Shown here piece by piece: positions 34,012-42,494 of a stretch of 64,000 nucleotides of DNA. Location of the stretch: assembly GCA_040218875.1 (NCBI GenBank), contig JAVJQP010000027.1; one strand, given 5' to 3'. The notes beneath the pieces were generated by a model. The model did no database searches. It was not told the DNA's origin and saw only the letters and a program-made list of their open reading frames with translations. Every line of letters starts with the position of its first letter. The first letter of the stretch is position 1. The stretch comes from Coleofasciculus sp937127375. Its GTDB lineage: Bacteria; Cyanobacteriota; Cyanobacteriia; Cyanobacteriales; Coleofasciculaceae. The position numbers and the translations under genes are program-made.

Positions 34012-34878
34012 TCAACCCAATGTCTGAGCAATTCCCGAATATAAGGAAGAGTAATCTTCATCTGCTAACCCAGCGTCTTTCGCCTTTTCGACAACTTGGC
34101 GTACACCTGCCAAACTACTCGCCTCTAACCCTTCTGCTTTTGCCTCACTAAGAAATAAATTAATATCTTTGAGTAAATGTTTCAGAGGAAAGTTGGGATC
34201 AGCAAAATTACTGTCTTGCATCCGATTTAACTTCTTATCAAACGTCGGTGCATACAGCGCACTGTCTCGCAGCAGTTCCATAAACTTGTCTACATCCACC
34301 CCCTGACGCTTTACAAATCCCAAACTAAGGGCAAACCCGGCGGTTAAGGCGGCAATTAATTGATTTAAGGCTAACTTGGTGGCGGCGGCGGTTCCCACGG
34401 GACCCATTAATAGGGGTTCTCCAAAATTTTTGAGTAACTCTTGCCATTTTTGAAACTGATCTTCAGATGCCCCTACCATGACTTGTAGCTTACCATCTTT
34501 GACTTGCGGAATACTCCCCAATACAGGTGCTTCTAGATACTCACCCCCGACGGCTACGATTTGATTTTGAATATCTTGGCTTTGTCTAGGGGAAATGGTT
34601 CCCATTTGAATCACGGTGCATCCTTTTAATACCTCTTGGCAACTATCGGATAGTGCCACCTGTCGAATTGCATCAGCATCTGCCAACATTAAAATAACGC
34701 AATCGGCAGCCGCGATCGCATCCGCCGCCGAATCAGTCGTTTCGGCACCTGAATCCTTTAGAGATTCTAGCTTAGACGAGGTGCGATTGTACGCCACGAC
34801 TGGTATTTCCGCATCCAGTAACCGTTGCGCCATGGGTTGTCCCATTAATCCTGTACCGAGAAATCCTACCTTAACCAT
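34012..34878 (-). CDS. 3-hydroxyisobutyrate dehydrogenase-family reductase
   Basis: The 288-residue protein is a beta-hydroxyacid dehydrogenase. The Rossmann motif VGFLGTGLMGQPMAQRLLDA is at the N-terminus and VVAYNRTSSKLESL gives NADP preference through Arg-Thr. The substrate block EAPVLGSIPQVKDGKLQVMV lies near residue 118, and the catalytic Lys in AATKLALNQLIAAL near residue 167. Similarity is closest to glyoxylate/succinic-semialdehyde reductases (GLYR). The exact substrate is not settled. Start at MVKVGFLGTG. Confidence 0.88.
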   Translation of the reverse strand: MVKVGFLGTGLMGQPMAQRLLDAEIPVVAYNRTSSKLESLKDSGAETTDSAADAIAAADCVILMLADADAIRQVALSDSCQEVLKGCTVIQMGTISPRQSQDIQNQIVAVGGEYLEAPVLGSIPQVKDGKLQVMVGASEDQFQKWQELLKNFGEPLLMGPVGTAAATKLALNQLIAALTAGFALSLGFVKRQGVDVDKFMELLRDSALYAPTFDKKLNRMQDSNFADPNFPLKHLLKDINLFLSEAKAEGLEASSLAGVRQVVEKAKDAGLADEDYSSLYSGIAQTLG

Positions 34879-35012
34879 GTATTTGTCTTTAGGTTGACGA
34901 CATCAAAATACTCCCCTGCAATCTTGCACCCATTTCTTAATTCTGACACCTATCTGTTGAGAGATTTCTCTATTTCGGAACAAATGACGAATGACGAATG
35001 ACAAATGACCAT

Positions 35013-36704
35013 TTACCCTTTCCACCAACGCTCCTCTTGCACGAGTGTATGCATTTGCCAATCCGGATCAGGTTGGGGATAATCTAAGCGGTGATGTCCG
35101 CCACGACTTTCTGTCCGAAACAGAGCGCTTTTTAAAATTAAGTAAGCTATATCTAATAAGTTAGAGGTTTCTCCCCACGTTCGCACCAGGTAATCGGCAT
35201 TTGGAACATCAAGTTGAACGGTCTTCTGTGGCGTTAAATTCCGTAACTGTTGGCTTAAAGGCAACGCCGCCAATTCAGCTTGCCAGACTTCCACCTGTGC
35301 GATCGCACGTTCTAGTTTTTGTGCAGATCGACAAATCCCGGCACTTTGCCAGACTAAACGTTTTAACTGATCTTGCATCGCCAGCATTTTATCTGTTTTC
35401 GTAGCTTCATCAGATAAGGTTAACGGAGAAATAGAAACAGGGGATTGAGAACCCGATTCCTGATTCAAGACAGATTGATCGGGTGTTAATTCCCCCAACT
35501 GAGCGCCAAATACAATACATTCCAATAGGGAATTACTGGCTAGACGATTCGCACCATGAACACCCGTACTCGCCGTTTCACCCACGGCATATAAATTAGG
35601 AATAGAGGTACATGTGATTAAATCCGTAGCAATTCCCCCCATCCAGTAATGGGCGGCGGGGGCGACAGGAATCATATCCCGAAATACATCAACCCCCCAT
35701 TGCTGACAAACTTGAATAATATTCGGAAATCGGTGGCGAATCTGATCATCAGGAATGGGGCGCAAATCTAAATAAACATGACTGGTGGCTGGATCAGGTT
35801 TAGTTTTCTGTAAATGACTAAAAATCGCTCGACTCACCACATCTCTGGGCGCAAGTTCGCCATCAGGATGATACTCAAAGGCAAAACGGTGTCCCTGATC
35901 ATCCACCAGATGCGCCCCTTCTCCCCGCACCGCTTCGCTGATCAGAAAATGAGGCGCTCCCGGTTTGGTTAAAGCTGTGGGATGAAATTGGACAAATTCC
36001 AAGTCTCTGAGAATCGCCCCCGCCCGCCATGCGATCGCAACTCCATCTCCGGTACTGACATCGGGATTCGTCGTCTGGGCAAAGACTTGACCGCCGCCTC
36101 CTGTAGCCAGGACAACTGCACCCGCCCGTCTCCAACTGATTTGACCCTGATACATGAGTTGGACACCTTGACAATCACCCGTGTCAGGATTCAGCCAGAC
36201 AGATAAAGCAAATGCTCGCTCAAGCACTGTAATATTAGCTTGGCGCAAAACTAAGGCAGTAAGCGTACTAACTACAGCCCGCCCCGTGGTATCTGCCGCA
36301 TGGAGAACCCGGGGACGAGAATGAGCCGCCTCTAAGGTTAACGCTAACTGCTCCCCCCGTCGATCAAACGTCACCCCCATTTCAACTAACGAGCGAATGC
36401 GATCGGGTGCTTGTTGAGCCAAAAACTCCACAGCATCAGCGTCACAAAGCCCCGCCCCTGCCCGAAGTGTATCCTCAACATGCAACACTGGGGAATCTCC
36501 AGGAGCAATAGCCGCCGCAATACCGCCCTGCGCCCAGTCACTGGCACCGATGGATAGAGTATCTTTGGTTATCAGTGCAACATTTAAGCGATCGGGTAAA
36601 CAGAGGGCGGCATAAAGTCCAGCCGCGCCAGCACCTACAACGACGACATCAAACTGGGTTGGCTGATGGAGTGGCGATTGAGAATTGTCAGGAACAGAAA
36701 TCAT
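35013..36704 (-). CDS. nadB: L-aspartate oxidase
   Basis: This 563-residue flavoenzyme oxidises aspartate to iminoaspartate, the first step of de novo NAD synthesis. FAD motifs are FDVVVVGAGAAGLYAALCL near residue 19 and GASDWAQGGIAAAIAPGDSP near residue 53. The catalytic region has LEAAHSRPRVLHAADTTGRA near residue 126, QFHPTALTKPG near residue 240, and LYAVGETASTGVHGANRLAS near residue 370. The C-terminal helical domain is present. The family start MISVPDNSQSPLHQPTQF is variable. It is upstream of nothing in an operon. Confidence 0.93.
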   Translation of the reverse strand: MISVPDNSQSPLHQPTQFDVVVVGAGAAGLYAALCLPDRLNVALITKDTLSIGASDWAQGGIAAAIAPGDSPVLHVEDTLRAGAGLCDADAVEFLAQQAPDRIRSLVEMGVTFDRRGEQLALTLEAAHSRPRVLHAADTTGRAVVSTLTALVLRQANITVLERAFALSVWLNPDTGDCQGVQLMYQGQISWRRAGAVVLATGGGGQVFAQTTNPDVSTGDGVAIAWRAGAILRDLEFVQFHPTALTKPGAPHFLISEAVRGEGAHLVDDQGHRFAFEYHPDGELAPRDVVSRAIFSHLQKTKPDPATSHVYLDLRPIPDDQIRHRFPNIIQVCQQWGVDVFRDMIPVAPAAHYWMGGIATDLITCTSIPNLYAVGETASTGVHGANRLASNSLLECIVFGAQLGELTPDQSVLNQESGSQSPVSISPLTLSDEATKTDKMLAMQDQLKRLVWQSAGICRSAQKLERAIAQVEVWQAELAALPLSQQLRNLTPQKTVQLDVPNADYLVRTWGETSNLLDIAYLILKSALFRTESRGGHHRLDYPQPDPDWQMHTLVQEERWWKG

Positions 36705-36753
36705 TTAATTATTAGGGAACAGGGAATGGGGAATGGGGAATAGGGAACTTATG

Positions 36754-36787
36754 TAAAAAATAACCCACCCCCAACAGGAGTGGGTTG
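36754..36787 (-). terminator. psbU terminator
   Basis: On the minus strand AACCCACTCC...GGGGTGGGTT forms a strong stem followed by ATTTTTTAC, 28 bases past the psbU stop codon. Confidence 0.8.
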
Positions 36788-36815
36788 AACTAGGAATTTC
36801 CGGAATTATCCGAGT

Positions 36816-37271
36816 TTAGTAGACGCCGGGATTGTAGCGGTCGTCACCTCCGTTGTAAACGTCCGCTGTATCGGTCACAGTGAATGCATCCAGATTGTCT
36901 TTTAGCACCTGCTTTTGCCGATCAGTCAATCCGGGAATCTCCAGCACTTCCTCTACATCGTCGTAGGGAGCATTCTGGATGATCAATGACGCTAACGTCG
37001 GGAACATCCCCCGATACTTGCGAAACGCTCGGATATGAGTATTGTTCAAATCCAGCTTTTGACCAAACTCTGTTTCCAGCTTGGCATCGGCTGGATTGCG
37101 TAACTCCTCATCGGCAAGTAACATCGGTGCCCCATTCTGGAGCGCGTTACTCAAGGACACGCCTGGAGTCCAGGACATTGGTGCTGCGATCGCGCTTTGG
37201 GAGAAACCCAACCATCCTAAGCAGCCCACTAACAGTCCCCATACCACTAACACACGAACCAATCGTTTCAT
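36816..37271 (-). CDS. psbU: Photosystem II extrinsic protein PsbU (12 kDa)
   Basis: The 151-residue precursor goes to the thylakoid lumen, where PsbU shields the oxygen-evolving cluster with PsbO and PsbV. A signal peptide (VLVVWGLLVGCLGWLGFSQS) ends around AIAAP. The mature part has the PsbU helix-hairpin-helix signature: ELRNPADAKLETEFGQKLDL, NNTHIRAFRKYRGMFPTLAS, LIIQNAPYDDVEEVLEIPGL and KQVLKDNLDAFTVTDTADVY. Length and C-terminal DRYNPGVY are as expected. It shares a divergent spacer with the peroxiredoxin gene. Confidence 0.95.
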   Translation of the reverse strand: MKRLVRVLVVWGLLVGCLGWLGFSQSAIAAPMSWTPGVSLSNALQNGAPMLLADEELRNPADAKLETEFGQKLDLNNTHIRAFRKYRGMFPTLASLIIQNAPYDDVEEVLEIPGLTDRQKQVLKDNLDAFTVTDTADVYNGGDDRYNPGVY

Positions 37272-37634
37272 TAACTCTCCTCCTTACTCAGACACATTGA
37301 AGACCAAGAGAGAACTGCCGTTCTACAACACTTGGACAAAGCTAGACAATATTGGATCTTCTTAGACATCATCCGGATTGCTTCGGAGCTTCACTCTGGC
37401 GGTGTCGGCACTCAACCAGTCCACAGGCTTAACATCGGACGGAACTCGCCCTACTTAAAATCTGTATTTGTTTTCTATCCTCTCATCTTATCTATCCCTA
37501 CCTCAAGAGTTTAGGCGCTTATCCGCCCAAAATTATGAAAAATGCTAAATAGTTCTAAAACTCTACCGGAAAACCGGGGTTTTGTGGGATGATTAAAAAT
37601 TGTCTCTGTTGACGAACGAATCAGGAAATTAGCT

Positions 37635-38273
37635 ATGGCTCTGCGATTAGGCGATACTGTCCCCAACTTCACACAATCCTCTAGTGAAGGTGAAATCAAC
37701 TTCTATGACTGGGCAGGGGATAGCTGGGTCGTGTTATTCTCCCACCCGGCTGACTATACACCCGTTTGCACCACAGAGTTAGGCGAGGTTGCCAAGCTCA
37801 AACCCGAATTTGACAAGCGCAATGCTAAAGTCATCGCCTTAAGTGTGGACGATGCGGATTCTCATCAGGGTTGGATTCAAGACATCAACGAAACCCAGAA
37901 TACGACCGTCAACTACCCAGTTTTGGCAGATGCGGATAAAAAGGTGTCTGATTTGTACGACATGATTCATCCCAACGCCAATGCTAGTGTGACGGTACGC
38001 ACCGTCTTTGTCATTGACCCCCAGAAAAAACTGCGCCTGACCATCACCTATCCTCCCAGCACCGGTCGCAACTTTGATGAAATCTTGCGGGTGATTGACT
38101 CCCTACAGCTTACGGATCACCATCAGGTAGCCACTCCCGTGAATTGGAAAGAAGGGGATGAGTGTGTGATTGTCCCTTCTCTGAAAGACCCAGAAGTCTT
38201 GAAAGAAAAATTCCCCAAAGGTTACACCGAAGTCAAGCCTTACCTGCGGATGACCCCTCAACCCAACAAGTAG
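37635..38273 (+). CDS. 1-Cys peroxiredoxin (Prx6 type)
   Basis: The 212-residue peroxidase reduces hydroperoxides. The active-site block HPADYTPVCTTELGEVAKL near residue 37-55 contains the peroxidatic Cys, with Thr and a downstream Arg in NASVTVRTVFVIDP. There is no resolving Cys in the expected C-terminal place, so it is 1-Cys. The C-terminal extension WKEGDECVIVPSLKDPEVLK and MTPQPNK is typical of the Prx6 class. ATG at 37635 begins MALRLGDTVPNF. Confidence 0.93.
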   Translation: MALRLGDTVPNFTQSSSEGEINFYDWAGDSWVVLFSHPADYTPVCTTELGEVAKLKPEFDKRNAKVIALSVDDADSHQGWIQDINETQNTTVNYPVLADADKKVSDLYDMIHPNANASVTVRTVFVIDPQKKLRLTITYPPSTGRNFDEILRVIDSLQLTDHHQVATPVNWKEGDECVIVPSLKDPEVLKEKFPKGYTEVKPYLRMTPQPNK

Positions 38274-38293
38274 AGACGTGCCATGGCACGTCT
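38270..38293. repeat. GAGACG palindrome after peroxiredoxin
   Basis: GTAGAGACGTGCCATGGCAC / GTCT; overlaps the end of the peroxiredoxin stop codon. Confidence 0.8.
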
Positions 38294-38360
38294 GGGAGAT
38301 GGGGGAGATGGGGGAGAAATGTTCCAGGCTTGATGCCAGAAGCATCTGGAAACAGGGCTG

Positions 38361-38420
38361 TAGGGGCGGGTTTGACCGATAACATTTTGGCACAAACTAA
38401 TAACTTGACTAAACCCGCCC
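38361..38420. repeat. GGGCGGGTTT palindromic element
   Basis: From TAGGGGCGGGTTTGACCGAT to TTGACTAAACCCGCCC, between the peroxiredoxin and cysK genes. Confidence 0.85.
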
Positions 38421-38480
38421 TTCTCTGGGAACAGGGGAGGTACAGAAAAAGGACAATAAAGCAGCAACCTTGTAAAGCAA

Positions 38481-39458
38481 ATGGATATTAAAGACGGCTT
38501 TGTCGGCACAGTAGGCAATACACCTCTGATTCGATTAAATAGCTTCAGCGCAGAAACAGGCTGTGAAATCCTGGGAAAAGCTGAGTTTCTTAATCCTGGC
38601 GGTTCTGTCAAAGACCGCGCCGCCCTCTATATTATTCAAGATGCTGAAGACCAAGGGTTACTCAAGCCCGGTGGTACGGTTGTGGAGGGAACGGCTGGTA
38701 ATACGGGTATTGGTTTAGCGCATATTTGCAACGCTAAGGGATACAAGTGCCTAATTATCATTCCCGAAACTCAATCCCAAGAGAAAATGGATGCTTTGAG
38801 AACCCTAGGTGCCGAAGTGCGTCCGGTTCCGGCTGTACCCTATAAAAACCCAAATAATTACGTTAAGCTATCGGGACGAACCGCCGACGAGATGGAGAAT
38901 GCGATTTGGGCAAATCAGTTTGATAATTTAGCCAATCGACAGGCACATTACGCAACCACTGGACCCGAAATTTGGCAACAAACCGATGGTAAAGTGGATG
39001 CTTGGGTGGCGGCGACAGGGACAGGGGGGACATTTGCTGGGGTTTCCATGTTCCTGAAAGAAAAGAATCCCCAGATTAAATCGATTGTGGCTGACCCGAT
39101 GGGGAGTGGGTTGTACAGTTACGTGAAGACGGGCGAAATTAACACAGAAGGGAATTCGATTACTGAAGGGATTGGTAACAGCCGAATTACTGCCAATATG
39201 GAAGGAGTACCGATTGATGATGCGATTCAAATTGATGACCAAGAAGCGGTGCGGGTAATTTACCAACTATTGGAAAAAGATGGTTTATTCATGGGCGGTT
39301 CTGTGGGAATTAATGTTGGTGCAGCCGTAGCTTTAGCCAAAGAAATGGGACCCGGACATACGATTGTGACGGTGCTTTGTGATAGCGGTTCGCGTTATCA
39401 ATCGCGGCTTTATAATCGGGAGTGGTTGGCACAAAAGGGGCTGTTACCGGAAAGTTAG
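38481..39458 (+). CDS. cysK: Cysteine synthase A (O-acetylserine sulfhydrylase)
   Basis: The 325-residue PLP enzyme makes cysteine from O-acetylserine and sulfide. PLP Lys lies in NPGGSVKDRAALYI near residue 43; the substrate loop EGTAGNTGIGLAH near residue 72 replaces the more usual TSGNTG; the phosphate loop is ATGTGGTFAGVS near residue 174; the tail SGSRYQSRLYNREWLAQKGL closes the family. The EGTAGNTG variant is also seen in some cyanobacterial CysK/CysM-like enzymes, so the exact sub-type is less sure. Start MDIKDGFVGTVGNTPLIRL. Confidence 0.9.
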   Translation: MDIKDGFVGTVGNTPLIRLNSFSAETGCEILGKAEFLNPGGSVKDRAALYIIQDAEDQGLLKPGGTVVEGTAGNTGIGLAHICNAKGYKCLIIIPETQSQEKMDALRTLGAEVRPVPAVPYKNPNNYVKLSGRTADEMENAIWANQFDNLANRQAHYATTGPEIWQQTDGKVDAWVAATGTGGTFAGVSMFLKEKNPQIKSIVADPMGSGLYSYVKTGEINTEGNSITEGIGNSRITANMEGVPIDDAIQIDDQEAVRVIYQLLEKDGLFMGGSVGINVGAAVALAKEMGPGHTIVTVLCDSGSRYQSRLYNREWLAQKGLLPES

Positions 39459-39477
39459 TGATATCATCATCACATTT

Positions 39478-39505
39478 GTAGAGACGTTGCATGCAACGTC
39501 TCTAC
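39478..39505. repeat. 26-bp GAGACG palindrome
   Basis: GTAGAGACGTTGC / GCAACGTCTCTAC, perfect, between the convergent cysK and DUF3082 genes. Confidence 0.88.
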
Positions 39506-39560
39506 AATACATATTTTTTTAAATTTGTCAACCTCTAGACAGGAGTTGATCCGTAAGCAA

Positions 39561-39878
39561 TCATTTTGTCCCTTGGGTGAAGCGTTGCACTGTCAATTGG
39601 ATGGCTAAAGCCACCAAGCCAACAGCCACGAGACTAAAGACAGCCGTGGCGAGAGTACTGATACCAACGACTAAGGTACGAACCGCGATCGCAATATTAA
39701 TCGCCGTCACATTCCCAGAGGGTAGAGGCTTATTCGCTAAGGATTGGGCAATAGCGGTTGTCAGCCAGTATCCCGCGATCGCCAGAGAACTCGATATCAA
39801 GGCTGAAATCAAGCAGCGCAAGGGAGTCGGCGGCGTTTGTTCGGTAGTTGTGGGTTGATTATCGGGATTAGTGGTCAT
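39561..39878 (-). CDS. DUF3082 membrane protein
   Basis: The 105-residue protein has a Thr/Pro-rich N-terminus (MTTNPDNQPTTTEQTPPTPL) then two hydrophobic spans (LISALISSSLAIAGYWLTTA and ISTLATAVFSLVAVGLVALA) joined by a loop with SLANKPLPSGN. This matches cyanobacterial DUF3082. Function unknown; predicted to lie in plasma or thylakoid membrane. Confidence 0.8.
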   Translation of the reverse strand: MTTNPDNQPTTTEQTPPTPLRCLISALISSSLAIAGYWLTTAIAQSLANKPLPSGNVTAINIAIAVRTLVVGISTLATAVFSLVAVGLVALAIQLTVQRFTQGTK

Positions 39879-39943
39879 AAATCTGATGTCTAGGGTTTCA
39901 TCCTTTATTTATTATGAGTGATTTGGCGGATATCACATTACCG

Positions 39944-39972
39944 TGTAGAGACGTAGCATGCTACGTCTCTAC
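39944..39972. repeat. GAGACG palindrome, GCATGC centre
   Basis: GTAGAGACGTAGCATGCTAC / GTCTCTAC, upstream of DUF3082. Confidence 0.85.
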
Positions 39973-40084
39973 TTTGTCATAAATATCTGCCAGGGTTATT
40001 TGGAATGAGAAAGAGTTGAGAGAAACAATTTCATCAGCATCATCATACTCATAAATTGATTTTCTTTATTCAAAAACTGCATAA

Positions 40085-40321
40085 CTACTCCGATAAGATG
40101 AATTTAATTTTTATTTCTTTTTTGCCGATGCCGTGTGCTTCATACCCGTGTAATTCAGCTTCACAAATAGTTCCGTTATTTAACCGAATAGTTCCAGTAC
40201 CTTTAAGTTTTCTCCATCGTCCAGAACCATAGGTTTTACGCAAGCGTTCGACTTCTCGAATAGAACGACCCACCGCTATAGTTTCTATATTAATGATGTT
40301 GCCGATAATCTCAAAATTCAA
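40085..40321 (-). CDS. Conserved cyanobacterial small protein
   Basis: The 78-residue protein begins MNFEIIGNIINIETIAVGRS and continues IREVERLRKTYGSGRWRKLK, GTGTIRLNNGTICEAELHGY, EAHGIGKKEIKIKFILSE. I recognise this as a family of small cyanobacterial proteins without assigned role; the strand-turn pattern and basic Gly-Arg-Trp-Arg-Lys patch hint at nucleic-acid binding. No toxin or antitoxin partner is visible next to it. Confidence 0.65.
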   Translation of the reverse strand: MNFEIIGNIINIETIAVGRSIREVERLRKTYGSGRWRKLKGTGTIRLNNGTICEAELHGYEAHGIGKKEIKIKFILSE

Positions 40322-40420
40322 GTAAGTTTTACCCCTAATGCTTCAAATCGCAAAAATCTTATCTTCCACATATTCCCGACAGCGAGGCGGCTTATCTTCT
40401 AATGAAAGCTGTAAGCCGAG

Positions 40421-41155
40421 TTGCTGGCGCACGGCGTGTATTTTCTGCCGGAGTTCCAGAAGTGTGCATTGATCGCGATCAACCAACTCCCAGTTACTGA
40501 AGATACACTTTGGTTAAGGGTTCTGGGAAAAAGGGGAACTCAGAGGCGGGCAATCGATGAGTTGGTCGCCTTACCACAACAGAACCCATTTCGGCAGACT
40601 ATTCTGGAGATTCTGGCGAACTGGCGTATCACTGTCAACGAAAGCGAAAATTTAAGTGAACAGGACAGGGAGTTGCTTATGAACTTATCACCCGCTTATT
40701 TGAAATGGCAGGAAGAAACCTTACAAGAAGGCAGGCTTGAAGGTATACAAGAAGGTCGGCTTGAAGGTATACAAGAAGGTATACAAGAAGGCAGGCTTGA
40801 AGGACAACGACAGATGGCGGAAAACTTTCTCAGAGTGCGATTTGGTTCACTCGATGAAGAATTGTCGAGTGCGATCGCGCCAATGTTACAGTTACCCCCT
40901 CCAGAGTTGACTCGTCTGTTGTTTAACCTTTCTCGTGAGGAACTGTTGGTTTGGTTTGGGGATGTGCCTGGACGAGAAGATGCCTTAAGAACACCCAAGC
41001 GAGAAACTATAGAAAACTTTCTCAGAGTGCGATTTGGTGAACTGGATCAGGAACTATCGAGTGCGATCGCGCCGATGTTGCAGTTACCTCCTCAGGAGTT
41101 AACGTCCCTGCTGATTACCCTTTCTCGTGAGCAATTGTTAGAACGGTTTGGATAG
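40421..41155 (+). pseudogene. 5'-truncated Rpn-family protein with two DUF4351
   Basis: The open frame starts inside the family: VYFLPEFQKCALIAINQLPV and TEDTLWLRVLGKRGTQRRAI are normally preceded by about 180 residues containing the nuclease core, which are absent here. A Gly-Arg/Ile-Gln-Glu-Gly repeat (GRLEGIQEGRLEGIQEG) is followed by two DUF4351 copies (AENFLRVRFGSLDEELSSAI and IENFLRVRFGELDQELSSAI). TTG at 40421 has no good ribosome site. The upstream 100 bases are unrelated, so the gene has lost its front half. Confidence 0.7.
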
Positions 41156-41388
41156 GTGTTTAGAAGTCATAACTTATCGAGCATAAATTTTAGTATTCTG
41201 TGTTACATTTTTCTGGGAATTTACCATTGGATCGATTACTGAATTGGGTTCCTCGTGTTGCTGCGCTACGCTAATTAAAGTTATTTCGATTCCCCGGTTC
41301 TGATCAGCAGACGATAAGGATCGATAATTGAGACCGATAGCCGGAGTGCGATCGAGGAAATCTCTCAACAGTCAGTAACGAGGTCACC

Positions 41389-42333
41389 GTGCAGCTAAAA
41401 CAAGTGATTATCGCCCACAAAGCCAGAGACTCCCAAGGTCAAGCTTGGGCGGAAAAATGCGCTCGGCAATTAGAACAACGGGGTTGTCATGTCCTGATTG
41501 GACCGAGTAGTGCCAAGGATAATCCCTATCCTGTGTTTTTGGCATCCGTGATGCACAACATCGATCTGGCGGTGGTGCTGGGAGGGGATGGCGCTGCATT
41601 AGCCGCCGCACGACACCTCGCCCCCGCAGGTATCCCGATTTTGGCGATTAATATTGGCGGACATCTGGGATTTCTGACCGAACCCTTTGAAGCGTTCAAA
41701 GATACCGAACGGATATGGGATCGGATTATCGAAGATCGCTATGCTGTGCAGCGACGCATGATGATTGAAGCCTTTTTGTTTGAAGGGGATTCCCGCCAGG
41801 ATAGCTTTGCCACAGGTACCAATCTCGAACCGATCAGCGATCGCTATTTGGCGCTGAATGATATGTGCATCAAACCCGCCTCAGCCGATCGCATGATTAC
41901 CTCGATTCTGGAAATGGAAATTGACGGAGAAGTCGTCGATCAGTATCAAGGGGATGGATTGATTGTCTCCACACCAACGGGTTCCACCTGCTATACCTTA
42001 TCTGCCAACGGTCCGATTCTCCATGATGGCATGGAAGCGATCGGGGTAACGCCGATTTGCCCCTTAAGTCTATCTAGTCGCCCCTTAGTCTTACCGGCGG
42101 GTTCCATCGTCAGCATTTGGCCCCTCGGCGATTATGAACTCAACACCAAGCTGTGGATGGATGGGGTAATGGCAACCCCGATTTGGCCCGGACAACGGGT
42201 GGATGTGCGTAAGGCAGATTGCTATGCTAAGTTTATTGTTCTCCGCGAAAATAATTCCTACTACAAAACTTTACGAGAAAAACTACAGTGGGCTGGGGCG
42301 AGATTTCATTACAGTAATAATCACCGACATTAA
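41389..42333 (+). CDS. nadK: NAD(+) kinase
   Basis: The 314-residue kinase makes NADP from NAD. The ATP/NAD site GGDGAALAAARHLAPAGIPI near residue 64 has Ala where most have Thr. LAINIGGHLGFLTE near residue 86 is typical, and GDGLIVSTPTGSTCYTLSAN near residue 188 supplies Ser-Thr-Pro-Thr-Gly-Ser. Length is as in cyanobacterial NadK isoforms. GTG at 41389 gives (M)QLKQVIIAHKARD. A palindrome lies just past the stop. Confidence 0.93.
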   Translation: MQLKQVIIAHKARDSQGQAWAEKCARQLEQRGCHVLIGPSSAKDNPYPVFLASVMHNIDLAVVLGGDGAALAAARHLAPAGIPILAINIGGHLGFLTEPFEAFKDTERIWDRIIEDRYAVQRRMMIEAFLFEGDSRQDSFATGTNLEPISDRYLALNDMCIKPASADRMITSILEMEIDGEVVDQYQGDGLIVSTPTGSTCYTLSANGPILHDGMEAIGVTPICPLSLSSRPLVLPAGSIVSIWPLGDYELNTKLWMDGVMATPIWPGQRVDVRKADCYAKFIVLRENNSYYKTLREKLQWAGARFHYSNNHRH

Positions 42334-42338
42334 TTGAT

Positions 42339-42361
42339 GTAGAGACGTAGCATGCTACGTC
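42339..42361. repeat. GAGACG palindrome after nadK
   Basis: GTAGAGACGTAGCATGCTAC / GTCT, starting 5 bases after the nadK stop codon. Confidence 0.8.
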
Positions 42362-42375
42362 TGAATTTTGAATGT

Positions 42376-42435
42376 GTAGGTGCGGGTTTTACTACTATCG
42401 TTTCTACCCTAACCCCGATGTAACTAAACCCGCCC
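42376..42435. repeat. GGGCGGGTTT-type element, variant end
   Basis: Begins GTAGGTGCGGGTTTTACTAC (one base off consensus) and ends GTAACTAAACCCGCCC. Confidence 0.8.
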
Positions 42436-42494
42436 AGATCTAATTTTTAGTCACTAACGTTTGGGCAATAATGTGCGAGTCCCTACACTTAGGA

